Assembly: GCA_031552825.1 (NCBI GenBank)
Contig: JAVBMD010000020.1
Coordinates: forward strand, 1-61,098
Source of the DNA: WQXF01 sp031552825
GTDB taxonomy: Bacteria > Bacillota > Clostridia > Christensenellales > Aristaeellaceae
Direction: 5' to 3'
Length of the DNA: 61,098 nucleotides
A model generated the notes under the pieces. The model did not search any database. It was not told the origin of the DNA and saw nothing but the letters and a program-made list of their open reading frames with translations. Below, one piece after another: positions 7,886-16,981 of the stretch (within the stretch, counting starts at the first letter, position 1; every line of letters begins with the position of its first letter). The position numbers and the translations under genes were made by a program.

Positions 7886-8977
7886 ATGCAAGAGACAAAG
7901 CGCGAAGATATTACCCTCGTTGAGCAAGAAGTGAAGGCCGAGGAGATCGTCCTTTCCCCGGAGGAGGAAACCGAAAAGGCGCAAATCGTCGGGAAGGTGG
8001 ACGTGACCGACGCCGTGCAGGTGATGGGCTTTGGCCACGAGACCCAGCTGAAGATTTCCGAATTTTCCGACAAGGCGCTGCACAACATCCGCACCCACGA
8101 TACCGGCGAGGTGGCGGGGATGCTGTCCGACTTGGTGGCGCAGCTCAAGGGCTTCGAGAAGGACGGCGAGCGCAAGGGATTTCTCGGCCTGTTCAAGGGC
8201 TTAGGCCAGCAGATCACCAGCATGAAGGCGATGTACGACAAGGTGGAGGTCAATGTAAACGTCATTACCGACGCGCTGTCCGGCCACAAGGCGCAGTTGA
8301 TTTCGGACATGGATATGCTTGAGACCCTCTACCGCCTGAACCAGGAATACTTCCGCGAGCTCAACGTGTACATCGCCGCCGGCGAGGAAAAGCTGCGCAC
8401 GCTGCGCGAGGTGGATCTCCCCGCCAAGCGCGCCCGCGCGCAGGAGACCGGCGACGCCGTCGACGCCCAAGCCGCGCACGATTTCGGCGAGCAGATCGAC
8501 CGCTTCGAGAAAAAGGTGCACGACCTGCGCCTGACCCGTACCGTCTCCATCCAGATGGCGCCGCAGATGCGCCTGATGCAGAACAACGACAACATCCTCG
8601 CCGAAAAGATCCAGTCGACGCTGGTCAACACCATCCCGCTGTGGAAGAGCCAAATGGTGATCGCGTTGGGCTTGGCGCACGCCGAAAGCGCGCTGAAGGC
8701 CGAGCAGGCTGTGGCCGATATGACCAACGAGCTGCTGCGCAAAAACGCCGAGGCGCTGCATCAGGGTACCGTGCAAACCGCCAAGGCCGCCGAGCGCGGC
8801 GTGGTGGATATCGACACCATCCGCATCACCAACCAAACCCTCATCCAAACGCTGGACGAGGTGCGCACCATTCATGCCGAGGGCGCGGCGGCGCGCAAGG
8901 CGGCGGAGAAGGAACTGGTTGTGATGGAGGATACGCTCAAAAACAAGCTGCTGGAGTTTACCGACAACAAGGCGTAA
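7886..8977 (+). CDS. TelA-like toxic anion resistance family protein
   Basis: A 363-residue, almost wholly helical, acidic cytoplasmic protein. The core (VMGFGHETQLKISEFSDKAL near residue 50, later RTVSIQMAPQMRLMQNND) matches the TelA family, whose members are linked to tellurite or envelope-stress phenotypes in Firmicutes; the molecular activity is unknown. Length is normal (about 360-400). AAGGAGG lies ten bases before the ATG at 7886. It has its own promoter and a strong terminator and so appears monocistronic. The xpaC-like gene that often accompanies telA is not seen here. Confidence 0.85.
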   Translation: MQETKREDITLVEQEVKAEEIVLSPEEETEKAQIVGKVDVTDAVQVMGFGHETQLKISEFSDKALHNIRTHDTGEVAGMLSDLVAQLKGFEKDGERKGFLGLFKGLGQQITSMKAMYDKVEVNVNVITDALSGHKAQLISDMDMLETLYRLNQEYFRELNVYIAAGEEKLRTLREVDLPAKRARAQETGDAVDAQAAHDFGEQIDRFEKKVHDLRLTRTVSIQMAPQMRLMQNNDNILAEKIQSTLVNTIPLWKSQMVIALGLAHAESALKAEQAVADMTNELLRKNAEALHQGTVQTAKAAERGVVDIDTIRITNQTLIQTLDEVRTIHAEGAAARKAAEKELVVMEDTLKNKLLEFTDNKA

Positions 8978-9003
8978 ACAAACCGAAGCCAATTTGCTCC
9001 ATC

Positions 9004-9040
9004 GCGGCTGCCGCCCACGCCGGGCGGCGGCCGCTTTTTT
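9004..9040 (+). terminator. Intrinsic terminator after telA-like gene
   Basis: A 13-base-pair GC-rich stem (GCGGCTGCCGCCC / GGGCGGCGGCCGC) with a 5-base loop is followed by six T residues. Confidence 0.9.
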
Positions 9041-9160
9041 GCGCTGCCGCGCATGAAAAGGCGGGGCAGGATCGTTTGAATATACGAATCACCCATCCGT
9101 ATGGTATGATAGGGACAAGCATGTTTGGAAACGTCCGCTTGGAATGTGAGGCAGAACACG

Positions 9161-12100
9161 ATGCACGAAACGCATGAAGAAAAGCAATATATCCGCAGAT
9201 GGCTGGCTGGCGGGCTGTGCCTTTTGATGCTGTGGAAGCCGTTGCGCGTCGACGGCTCCGCCGCCGTCTCTGAGCCGCTGCCCGAGGCGCACGCCTCGCA
9301 GCAGCCTGCGCCGGAGCATTCGGCCGCGCCTGAAGCGCCGCCGCCTGCGGCGGTTAGCTTGCCGCCGATCGAAGCGCCGCAGGCGACCCCTGCCGCCACG
9401 GAAGCGCAGCCCACCGAGACGCCGACGCCCGAAGCCGCCGCTGCCACCGATGCCGTGGCCGCCACCGCCGCTGAGGAAGCAGCGCCTCCGGCCAACGCGG
9501 CGGAGATGGCTGACTTTTCCGCAGGATACGCGGTGATGCTGGGCGGCGACGTGGTGCGAACCCGCGCCCACGCGCGCGCGACTTCCTCGGAGGTGCTGGC
9601 GCTGGAGGCGGGCGAGGTCGTGCTGGTGACGGGACGCACCGGCTATTCGTCCACCCGCAAGGAGCGAAATGAGCGCAAGGAAGCTGGGGACGAGCCGTTC
9701 CCGGATTGGTTCAGCGTGCGCGTGCGCGACGCGCAGGGTGAGGTGGTTGAAGGCTTTGTGCCCGGCGTTTCGATGATGCCGATGACCGCCGAGGAGGTCG
9801 AGACGCTGCGCGTATGGTGGGCGCAGGAGCGCCTGCCCGAGGCCGAGGACGGCTTGCCGGTGGTCGGCGGCGTGTACGTGCCGCCGTCCGCGCAGGAGGA
9901 GGCCGATGGCGAGGAACCCGCCGACGAACCGGAAACCACCGGAGCGCCAGAAGTCATCGATGTGCCGGAAACCACCGAAGCACCGGAAACCACCGAAGCG
10001 CCGGAAACCACCGAAGCACCAGAAGCGACCGAAGTTCCGGAAACTACCGAAGCGCCGGAGACCACCGATGTACCGGAGCAAACCGAGGAGCCCACCGAAA
10101 CCAAAGCGGGCGACGCCGTGCAGGACGCGCTGGATCAGGCCGACGCGGTGCTGGCTGCGGGGGAGGGCTTCTTTGACGCGGCGCAGATGGAAGCGCTCGC
10201 GCTGCTGGAAGCGCCTATGGCGCTGGAGCTGCTGGAAGACACGCAGGCCCCGATCATCAAGGATGTGCAGATCACCTATTCGCTGGGCGGCGGCGCGGCT
10301 TCGGCCACGCTGACGGTCACCGCGGTTGATGAGCCGCAGAGCCCCGACCATGCGTACGGCCTGAACATCGACTATGCGCTGGCCAGCGGTCCCGACGGCG
10401 TAAAAAAGCTGCACTACGATGAAGCGACCGACCTGTTTACGCTGGTGGTATACAAGGGCGGCACCTATACGATCGAGTTCTCCGATCTCGCGGGGAAATT
10501 TGTAAGCCAGTCGGTATTCGTCGATCCGGCGCTGCTCAACACCGCGAACCCTGCCGACGACACCGAGCCCAATATCGCGCTTGTCAGCCTCACCCCGCCT
10601 TCGCCGGAACTCACGGAAACCGTCGTGATCGCCATTGAGGCAGACGACCCCGATGCCGATGCGGGCAACCCGCCGCCCAGCGGCGTCATCGAGGTATGGG
10701 TGGATTCACCGGAATCCGGCCGCATCCCCTGTTTTTATGATGCCGATTCCGGCTGCTATCTGGCCGAGGTGGGCTTTAACGGCACCTACAGCGCCTTCGC
10801 CAAAGATGCCGCCGGAAACTACAACGACATCAGCTTTGTGATCGACAACATTATGGATGAGGACGACTACGCGCCGACCATCGGCCGCGTGGAGTTCGAT
10901 CCGGAGGACGACGGCAAGATCAAGGTGCCGATGGTGGCGGTCGTTGTGGGCGTGGCCGACCTGCCCAAGCCCAACAGCCGCGAGCGCGCCAGCGGGCTGG
11001 CGAAGGTGGAGATTGCCTCCGTCTATGGGCGCGACGCGAGCGGCGCACCGCAGTACACCGATCCGCAGGAGATGTTCTCCGACGAGAACGGCAATTACAT
11101 GTTCTTCTTGGAGTTCAACGGCACGTTCGTGATCGTCGCCACCGATAATATGGGGCATGTGAGCGTCTCGGAGGAATTCGAGGTGGATTACATCGGCGAG
11201 TACAAGCCGCGTACGCCGGATCCGAACTGGCCGTTCCGCCCCGTCGACGATGACGGCGACGGCCTGTACACCCAAACCGAGTACCGCCTCGGCACCAATC
11301 CCGCCAACAAGGACAGCGGCGGCGACGGGCTGTGGGACGGCCTGTGCGTCCGCCTGGGGCTGGATCCGACGCGCCGCAACGAGGCGCCGAAGCCCAGCGT
11401 GTTCGCGCAGGCCGGGGAGGAGACACTCGGCACGCTCGTAGAGAAAGGCTTGCTCGATGCGCCGGTTTTTGAAGCCAATCCGAACGTGTTCCGCGCCCGC
11501 GTGCGCAGCAGCTGGCGCAAGGCCAACAACATGGTCGGCTGGATGAATCCGCAGGGCAATTCTCTGCTGTGCATCAACAACAGCGGCCTGTTCGTCGCCT
11601 CGATCCCGCGCAGCGAAAGCGTGGAGGTGGAGCGCGCCATTTCGCTGAGCACGCTGCAATACGGGCTGCTCAACGACAATGTGGCGCGCACGATCACCAC
11701 CACCGATGACGGTAGCGTCGCGCTCCTGTACGATAGCGCCACCCACGGCGGCCCGCTGGACAAGGACGCCTATCTGATCGACACGACGAGCATGAAGGCC
11801 TACAAGATACCGCAAACCAAGGGCGCGCGCGGTTTGGCCATTAGCCCCGACGGCGCGCACCTAGCGATCTGGCGCGATGCCTCGCTGGAGCGCGTGAACC
11901 TGCGCACCGGCGAGCGTCTGGTCATCGACGACGCAGAGCAGTGCGGGCGCATTGAGATGCTCAGCTTCCTGCCCGATAACCGCCTCGTACTGCGCGTGAG
12001 CAGCATCGGCTATAGCGCGCTGCTGCCCGACGGCGGCTATGAGGTGGGCAACGCGGCGGCGATTCCCTGCCTGACGCAGTATCAGGATCTCAAGCGCATG

Positions 12101-12268
12101 ACGATTTACGATCGCAACATGGCGCCGATGCAAATCGAGCTTCAGCTCATGCTGCGCGCCACCGGCGTGTACCTCAAGGGCGAGCCGCCCAAAGCGAAGG
12201 CGGAGCGCAACCTCTCGCCGGAGGCGCTGTACCGCCGCTCGGCCAGCATGCGGGCGGCGACCGAGTAG
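9161..12268 (+). CDS. Large secreted multidomain surface protein
   Basis: A 1035-residue exported protein. Visible parts in order: a hydrophobic signal or anchor segment (residues about 12-30), an Ala/Pro/Glu-rich linker, an SH3-like segment (about 115-200), a Thr/Glu/Pro repeat of the form ETTEAP/ETTDVP (about 265-310), and Ig-like beta domains with DAAGNYND and TDNMGHVS strands (about 360-680). A calcium-type loop DDDGDGLYTQTEY and SGGDGLWDG (about 700-730) and a WD40/TolB-like propeller region (LAISPDGAHLAIW near 905) follow. No LPXTG, SLH or C-terminal anchor is seen. ATG 9161 follows GTGAGG; an extended -10 (TGGTATGAT, 9102-9110) lies upstream. The role is unknown; an adhesion or matrix function is plausible. 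Confidence 0.75.
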   Translation: MHETHEEKQYIRRWLAGGLCLLMLWKPLRVDGSAAVSEPLPEAHASQQPAPEHSAAPEAPPPAAVSLPPIEAPQATPAATEAQPTETPTPEAAAATDAVAATAAEEAAPPANAAEMADFSAGYAVMLGGDVVRTRAHARATSSEVLALEAGEVVLVTGRTGYSSTRKERNERKEAGDEPFPDWFSVRVRDAQGEVVEGFVPGVSMMPMTAEEVETLRVWWAQERLPEAEDGLPVVGGVYVPPSAQEEADGEEPADEPETTGAPEVIDVPETTEAPETTEAPETTEAPEATEVPETTEAPETTDVPEQTEEPTETKAGDAVQDALDQADAVLAAGEGFFDAAQMEALALLEAPMALELLEDTQAPIIKDVQITYSLGGGAASATLTVTAVDEPQSPDHAYGLNIDYALASGPDGVKKLHYDEATDLFTLVVYKGGTYTIEFSDLAGKFVSQSVFVDPALLNTANPADDTEPNIALVSLTPPSPELTETVVIAIEADDPDADAGNPPPSGVIEVWVDSPESGRIPCFYDADSGCYLAEVGFNGTYSAFAKDAAGNYNDISFVIDNIMDEDDYAPTIGRVEFDPEDDGKIKVPMVAVVVGVADLPKPNSRERASGLAKVEIASVYGRDASGAPQYTDPQEMFSDENGNYMFFLEFNGTFVIVATDNMGHVSVSEEFEVDYIGEYKPRTPDPNWPFRPVDDDGDGLYTQTEYRLGTNPANKDSGGDGLWDGLCVRLGLDPTRRNEAPKPSVFAQAGEETLGTLVEKGLLDAPVFEANPNVFRARVRSSWRKANNMVGWMNPQGNSLLCINNSGLFVASIPRSESVEVERAISLSTLQYGLLNDNVARTITTTDDGSVALLYDSATHGGPLDKDAYLIDTTSMKAYKIPQTKGARGLAISPDGAHLAIWRDASLERVNLRTGERLVIDDAEQCGRIEMLSFLPDNRLVLRVSSIGYSALLPDGGYEVGNAAAIPCLTQYQDLKRMTIYDRNMAPMQIELQLMLRATGVYLKGEPPKAKAERNLSPEALYRRSASMRAATE

Positions 12269-12319
12269 GAGACGCGCGCGCGGCGCTTGGGATGGCCGCG
12301 TGAGCGAACGCGAAATAAG

Positions 12320-12349
12320 GAGTGGCAAGCGCGGGCTTGCCGCTCTTTT
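12320..12349 (+). terminator. Intrinsic terminator after the large secreted protein
   Basis: The stem GAGTGGCAAG/CTTGCCGCTC with a 6-base loop is followed by TTTT, 50 bases past the stop codon. Confidence 0.7.
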
Positions 12350-12430
12350 GCGTTGTGTGACTGTACTTTTTTCGGCGCATATGCTACACTGTCGCATAGA
12401 AACTGACAAAAGAATAGGAGTGCTGTTTTC

Positions 12431-13159
12431 GTGAAAGCCATCATACTGGCGGCGGGCAGGGGTACGCGGCTGGAGAGCGAAGCTGCGGATCTGCCAAAGG
12501 CGCTGCGTTTGGCCAACGGTCGGCCGCTGATTTCCTATGTTCTGGATAACATTGATTTCTTGCCGCCAGAAGATATCTGCATCGTGATCGGCTATCTGGG
12601 CGACAAGGTGCGGCAGGCGCTAGGCCCCGCCTATCATTATGTGGAGCAGGACGAACAGAAGGGCACCGCGCACGCCACGCGCTGCGCCAAGCCGGTGTTT
12701 GGCGATTACAAAGGCGATATCATGGTGCTGTACTGCGATATGCCACTGCTTTCCCGCGATACGTATCAGCGCATGTTCAACGAGCATGCCGAGCACGGCG
12801 CGGCCAACACGCTGCTGGCGGCGCGCATTCAGCCCATCCCCGCATTTGGCCGCCTGATCCGCGATGCGCAGGGCGAGCTGATCCGCATCGTGGAGGACAG
12901 CGCCTGCACGCCGGAAGAAAAGCGGATCGACGAGGTCAACGTCGGCATTCAGGTGCTGGATTCTCAGCTGATGTGGGAGTACCTAGAGAAGATCGACAAC
13001 AACAACCCCAAGCGCGAGTATTACCTGACCGGCATCATCGATCCGATGGTGCGCGACGGGCTCAAGCAGCATGTGGTGCACACCGCCCGGCTCGAGGAAA
13101 CGTGGGGGGTAAACACCATGGAGGATCTGCGCATGGTGGAGGAAGAACTGCGACATTAA
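12431..13159 (+). CDS. Sugar nucleotidyltransferase (GlmU N-terminal-domain-like)
   Basis: A 242-residue single-domain NTP transferase. The N-terminal LAAGRGTRLESEAADLPKAL is the nucleotide-binding loop of sugar-1-phosphate uridylyl/thymidylyltransferases, and YCDMPLL supplies the metal-binding Asp. The C-terminal left-handed beta-helix of GlmU is absent. It probably makes a UDP- or other NDP-sugar, perhaps UDP-GlcNAc, for the following epimerase and glycosyltransferase. The start is GTG at 12431 with AGGAG upstream. A structured intergenic element separates it from wecB. Confidence 0.8.
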   Translation: MKAIILAAGRGTRLESEAADLPKALRLANGRPLISYVLDNIDFLPPEDICIVIGYLGDKVRQALGPAYHYVEQDEQKGTAHATRCAKPVFGDYKGDIMVLYCDMPLLSRDTYQRMFNEHAEHGAANTLLAARIQPIPAFGRLIRDAQGELIRIVEDSACTPEEKRIDEVNVGIQVLDSQLMWEYLEKIDNNNPKREYYLTGIIDPMVRDGLKQHVVHTARLEETWGVNTMEDLRMVEEELRH

Positions 13160-13166
13160 GCGCGCA

Positions 13167-13345
13167 AAGAGCCCGTAAGGGCTCTTAGGCTATCAACAAA
13201 GTCAGACCGTCGAGAAATGTCCAGATGCGGGCAAAGCACAAGCGTGTCCGCAGGAGGCGTACACAGGTACGCCGACAAGGCACGCGCTGGGCTGAACCCG
13301 CAGATGGACGTTTATCGATGGTCTGAGAGCCCGTAAGGGCTCTTT
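13167..13345. repeat. Structured intergenic element flanked by duplicated hairpins
   Basis: Two copies of the hairpin AGAGCCC-GTAA-GGGCTCT (13168-13185 and 13326-13343) and their right flanks (CTTAGGCTATCA versus CTTTGCTTATCA) form a direct repeat of about 28 bases. Between them is a long imperfect inverted repeat, 13203-13231 with 13297-13325 (24 Watson-Crick plus 2 G-T pairs of 29). It encloses GCGTG/CACGC (13242-13246, 13281-13285) and the perfect hairpin GGCGTAC-ACAG-GTACGCC (13256-13273). There is no credible ORF. It could be a miniature mobile repeat or a structured RNA; the downstream hairpin may also terminate transcription weakly. Confidence 0.7.
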
Positions 13346-13377
13346 GCTTATCATGATCGGATAAAGGAGTTACCCAA

Positions 13378-14502
13378 ATGAAGAAACCCATCGTCGTGCT
13401 CAGCGTATTTGGTACCCGCCCGGAGGCCATCAAGATGTGTCCGCTGGTGAAAGCCATCGAGCGGGAAGCGCGCCTGCGCAGCGTGGTCTGCGTGACGGCG
13501 CAGCACCGGCAGATGCTGGATCAGGTGCTGGAGATCTTTGATGTGAAGCCGGATTACGATCTGAACCTGATGAAGGCGGGGCAGACGCTGACCGGCATCA
13601 CCGCGGGCGTGCTCGAAGGGCTGGATCGCGTGCTGGCGGAGGCCAAGCCGGATATCGTGCTGGTGCATGGCGATACCACCACCTCCTTCGCGGCGGCGCT
13701 GGCGGCGTTCTATCGCCAGATTCCTGTCGGCCACGTCGAAGCCGGGCTGCGATCCTTCAATAAATACTCTCCCTACCCCGAGGAGATGAACCGGCTGCTG
13801 ACCGGCCGGATCGCCGATATGCACTTCGCGCCCACCCAGTCCAACGCCGAGCATCTGCGCCGGGAGGCCATCGTCGGCGACGTGTACGTAACCGGCAACA
13901 CCGTCATCGACGCGCTGCTCTCCATCGTGCGGCAGGGGTATGCGTTCAAGGCCGAGGCGCTGCGGGCGCTGCCGCTGGACGGATACCGCACGGTGCTGCT
14001 CACGGCGCACCGCCGCGAGAACCTCGGCGAGCCGATGCGCAACATATTCACTGCGGTGCGTGAGCTTGCGGACGCCAATCCCGACGTGCAGGTGATCTAC
14101 CCGGTGCATCCGAATCCTGCGGTAAGCGGCCCTGCCAACGAGTTGCTGGGCGACCATCCGCGCATTCATTTGATCGCCCCGCTGGATGTGGAGGATATGC
14201 ACAATCTGATGGCGCGCTGTTATCTTGTGCTCACCGATTCCGGCGGGTTGCAGGAGGAGGCACCGGCGCTGGGCAAGCCCGTGCTGGTGCTGCGCACCGA
14301 AACCGAGCGCCCCGAGGCGGTGGAGATGGGCACGGTGCGCATCGCCGGGGTATGCGCCGCGGATATTCTGCGCGAGGCGCAGACCTTGCTGGACGATAAA
14401 AAGGCATACGAAGCGATGTCGCGCGCGGTCAATCCGTATGGCGACGGGCATGCGTCGGAGCGCATCTGCGAGGCGATTACGGAGCGGTTCGGCAGCAAGT
14501 AG
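13378..14502 (+). CDS. wecB: UDP-N-acetylglucosamine 2-epimerase (non-hydrolysing)
   Basis: Interconverts UDP-GlcNAc and UDP-ManNAc for wall or exopolysaccharide synthesis. The 374-residue length is typical. Family motifs are present: FGTRPEAIKM at the N-terminus, HGDTTTS, HVEAGLRS near residue 120, THRREN-type AHRREN, HPNP, and the C-terminal DSGGLQEEAP. AAAGGAG is nine bases upstream of ATG 13378. The next gene starts 11 bases after its stop, so epimerase and glycosyltransferase are co-transcribed, suggesting a ManNAc-containing product. Confidence 0.93.
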   Translation: MKKPIVVLSVFGTRPEAIKMCPLVKAIEREARLRSVVCVTAQHRQMLDQVLEIFDVKPDYDLNLMKAGQTLTGITAGVLEGLDRVLAEAKPDIVLVHGDTTTSFAAALAAFYRQIPVGHVEAGLRSFNKYSPYPEEMNRLLTGRIADMHFAPTQSNAEHLRREAIVGDVYVTGNTVIDALLSIVRQGYAFKAEALRALPLDGYRTVLLTAHRRENLGEPMRNIFTAVRELADANPDVQVIYPVHPNPAVSGPANELLGDHPRIHLIAPLDVEDMHNLMARCYLVLTDSGGLQEEAPALGKPVLVLRTETERPEAVEMGTVRIAGVCAADILREAQTLLDDKKAYEAMSRAVNPYGDGHASERICEAITERFGSK

Positions 14503-14512
14503 GAGGCGCATC

Positions 14513-16981
14513 GTGCTCAACGTTTCATCGTTCTATCTGTTTCTGGCGATGACGAAGGACTTTCTTGCGCGCCATCTTGGCGGGATCACGGCGGCGCAAT
14601 GGGGGCTGGGCTTCGCGGGCCTTTGCGCGATATGCGCGTTGCTGCAGGCCTCTCTGCCCGCGCCGCGCAGCGACGCGCGCATCGATTGGGGCAAGGCGCT
14701 GGGCAAGCCCACGGCGCTGTTCGCGGCGATGAGCATCGGCATCTTTGTGTACGGAAAGCGCCAAATCATCAACGACTGGGCGCTCCGCGCTTTCCCGTGG
14801 ATGCAAAACGCGACGGGGGATATCCAGCAAGACCTGCTGCTGGCTGGCATCGCGCTGGCGATGCTGGTGTTGTTGCCGGTCTACCTGCTGTCCTCCAAGG
14901 CTCCCAACGATGATAGCACCTTGAGCCGCAGGCAAGGAAGCGGGCTTCTGTTGGTTCTGCTGATATTGTTGTCAGGGATCGTGGCGCTGCGGATGTATTG
15001 GTATGGGGCGTTTGTCAAGGTGCTGCTGACGGGATTTATCGTTGCGGAGATCATCAACTGCGCATTTTGGTTCTATGATCCGCTGGTCTATCTGCTCTCC
15101 CGCCTTTTCTCCTTGCCCGCCCGCCCGCCGCTGCACCCCACGCCCGGCCGCATGAACCGCTTTGCCATCATCGGCTGCGCGCACAACGAAGAGGCGGTGG
15201 TGGCCAAGCTGGTAGAGTCGCTCTACGCGACCAACTACCCGCGCGATTGCTACGATCTGTACGTGATCTGCGACAACTGCGCCGACGACACCGCCGGAGC
15301 CGTCGAGCGCGCCGGGGGCATCCCGATGGTGCGCGCGGACGCGGAGCGCCGGGGCAAGGGATACGCGCTGGAATGGATGTTCGGCAAGCTGGCGGAAATG
15401 CGCGCGGCGGGAAAAACATACGACGCGTACATCGTGCTGGATGCCGACAACGTCGTCAACGAAGCGTACTTGGATGCCATCAATGCGCGCATGAACGAGG
15501 GGCACGAAATTTTGCAGACCTATCTGGGCTGCAAAAACCCGGATGATACGTGGGTTTCAAAGGCTTACTCGCTGGGCTACTGGCTGAGCAACGTGAACTA
15601 TCAGGATGCGCACTCGCGCATGGGGCTCAGCGCGCAGATGGGCGGCACCGGCATGGTGATCCGTCCTTCGGTGCTGGAGGAAATCGGCTGGCACGTGGAT
15701 TCGCTGACAGAGGATTTGGTGCTGACGGCGCGCTATGTCGCCCTGCGCAGGCGCGCCTGCGTATGGGTACACGACGCGCGCCTGTACGACGAGAAGCCGC
15801 TGGCGCTGCGCGCTTCGGTCAAGCAGCGAACGCGCTGGATGCAGGGGCACATGGATGCGGCGATACGGTACGGGCTGCCGGGGCTGGTAAACGGCATCGG
15901 ACACATGAGCCTCATCGAGATCGATATGGCGCTCTACCTGATCCGTCCGCTGCTCAACCTGCTGATGTTCGGCTGTTTCGCCTTGCGGTGGGTGATCGCC
16001 ATCGCCTTCCCTGCCAGCGTGCTCAACCGCGCGTTTTTGATGACCCCGGAGGCGGCGCTGCTGCTGCGGGTGTTTTATCTGCTGATGCAGGTCTATGCGC
16101 TGTTCCGCGAGGGATATTTGAAATACGCCCTCTATATTCCGCTTTGCTACGCGTATGCGCTGAGCTGGTATGTGCCGATTTTGCGCGGGTTGGTCAAGCG
16201 CAAGGAGCGCTTCTGGGTGTCCACCGCGCATACGCGCGATCTGGGCATCGGCGAGGTCAAGGAGGATGTGGCGATCAACGACGCGCTGAGCAGGCTGCGC
16301 GGCATCGACAACCTGCACCGCATGGCGCTGGGGCAGATCCTCGTGAAATCCGCCACCATCACCAGCACGCAGCTTGCCGATGCCTTGGAGCGCCAACGGG
16401 CGACCGGCGGACAACTGGGCGAGATCATTCTGGATATGCAGGTGGTCAGCAAGGAGACGCTGGATACCTACCTCGCGCTACAGAAGCAGCTAAAGGAAAA
16501 GGCGGAGGAAGAAAACCTGGCCGACGAGCGTCTGCGCATCGGCGATTTGCTGGTGGATGCCGGGGTGATAACGGCGGCGCAGCTGCAGGGCGCCATCGAA
16601 TATCAGCGGATGAAGGGGTGCCTGCTGGGCGAAAGCTTGGTGATGACCAAGGCGATGAGTCCGGATATGCTCGAGACTTTCCTGAAAATTCAACACATCT
16701 TGGACGAAAACTACCTCACGCCGCAGCGCGCGCTGCACCTCATCAACGGCGTCATGCGCGAGAGCGTCAACAATCTGGGCATGCTGCTGTTTGCGGGCGG
16801 CCTCATCAGCCGGTATCAGCTGGATACCGCGCTGGCCTATCAGGCGGAGCATGGCGGCGTGATCGGCGAGATCATCGTGAAGCTTGGTTTTGTGAGCCAA
16901 GAGCATATCGATACCTTGCTGGAGATTCAGAAGGTGAGCCGACAGAGCCGCACCGCAAAGGAAGGGGGGCGCACGGCATGA
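14513..16981 (+). CDS. Membrane glycosyltransferase family 2 fused to three MshEN-like c-di-GMP-binding modules
   Basis: An 822-residue protein. N-terminal transmembrane helices (about residues 1-200) precede a processive GT2 catalytic domain (about 213-440) with DNCADDT, the DxD-like VLDADN and KQRTRWMQG (Q-x-x-RW) motifs. More membrane helices follow (about 460-570), then three tandem modules at about 602-656, 672-727 and 751-806. Each module has two 24-residue motifs of form xLGxxLVxxGxIxxxxLxxALxxQ joined by five residues (RATGG, RMKGC, AEHGG). This is the MshEN/T2SSE_N signature that binds c-di-GMP in MshE and NfrB. GTG 14513 follows GGAGG. It probably polymerises a wecB-dependent aminosugar under second-messenger control. 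The c-di-GMP binding is inferred from motifs. Confidence 0.85.
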   Translation: MLNVSSFYLFLAMTKDFLARHLGGITAAQWGLGFAGLCAICALLQASLPAPRSDARIDWGKALGKPTALFAAMSIGIFVYGKRQIINDWALRAFPWMQNATGDIQQDLLLAGIALAMLVLLPVYLLSSKAPNDDSTLSRRQGSGLLLVLLILLSGIVALRMYWYGAFVKVLLTGFIVAEIINCAFWFYDPLVYLLSRLFSLPARPPLHPTPGRMNRFAIIGCAHNEEAVVAKLVESLYATNYPRDCYDLYVICDNCADDTAGAVERAGGIPMVRADAERRGKGYALEWMFGKLAEMRAAGKTYDAYIVLDADNVVNEAYLDAINARMNEGHEILQTYLGCKNPDDTWVSKAYSLGYWLSNVNYQDAHSRMGLSAQMGGTGMVIRPSVLEEIGWHVDSLTEDLVLTARYVALRRRACVWVHDARLYDEKPLALRASVKQRTRWMQGHMDAAIRYGLPGLVNGIGHMSLIEIDMALYLIRPLLNLLMFGCFALRWVIAIAFPASVLNRAFLMTPEAALLLRVFYLLMQVYALFREGYLKYALYIPLCYAYALSWYVPILRGLVKRKERFWVSTAHTRDLGIGEVKEDVAINDALSRLRGIDNLHRMALGQILVKSATITSTQLADALERQRATGGQLGEIILDMQVVSKETLDTYLALQKQLKEKAEEENLADERLRIGDLLVDAGVITAAQLQGAIEYQRMKGCLLGESLVMTKAMSPDMLETFLKIQHILDENYLTPQRALHLINGVMRESVNNLGMLLFAGGLISRYQLDTALAYQAEHGGVIGEIIVKLGFVSQEHIDTLLEIQKVSRQSRTAKEGGRTA

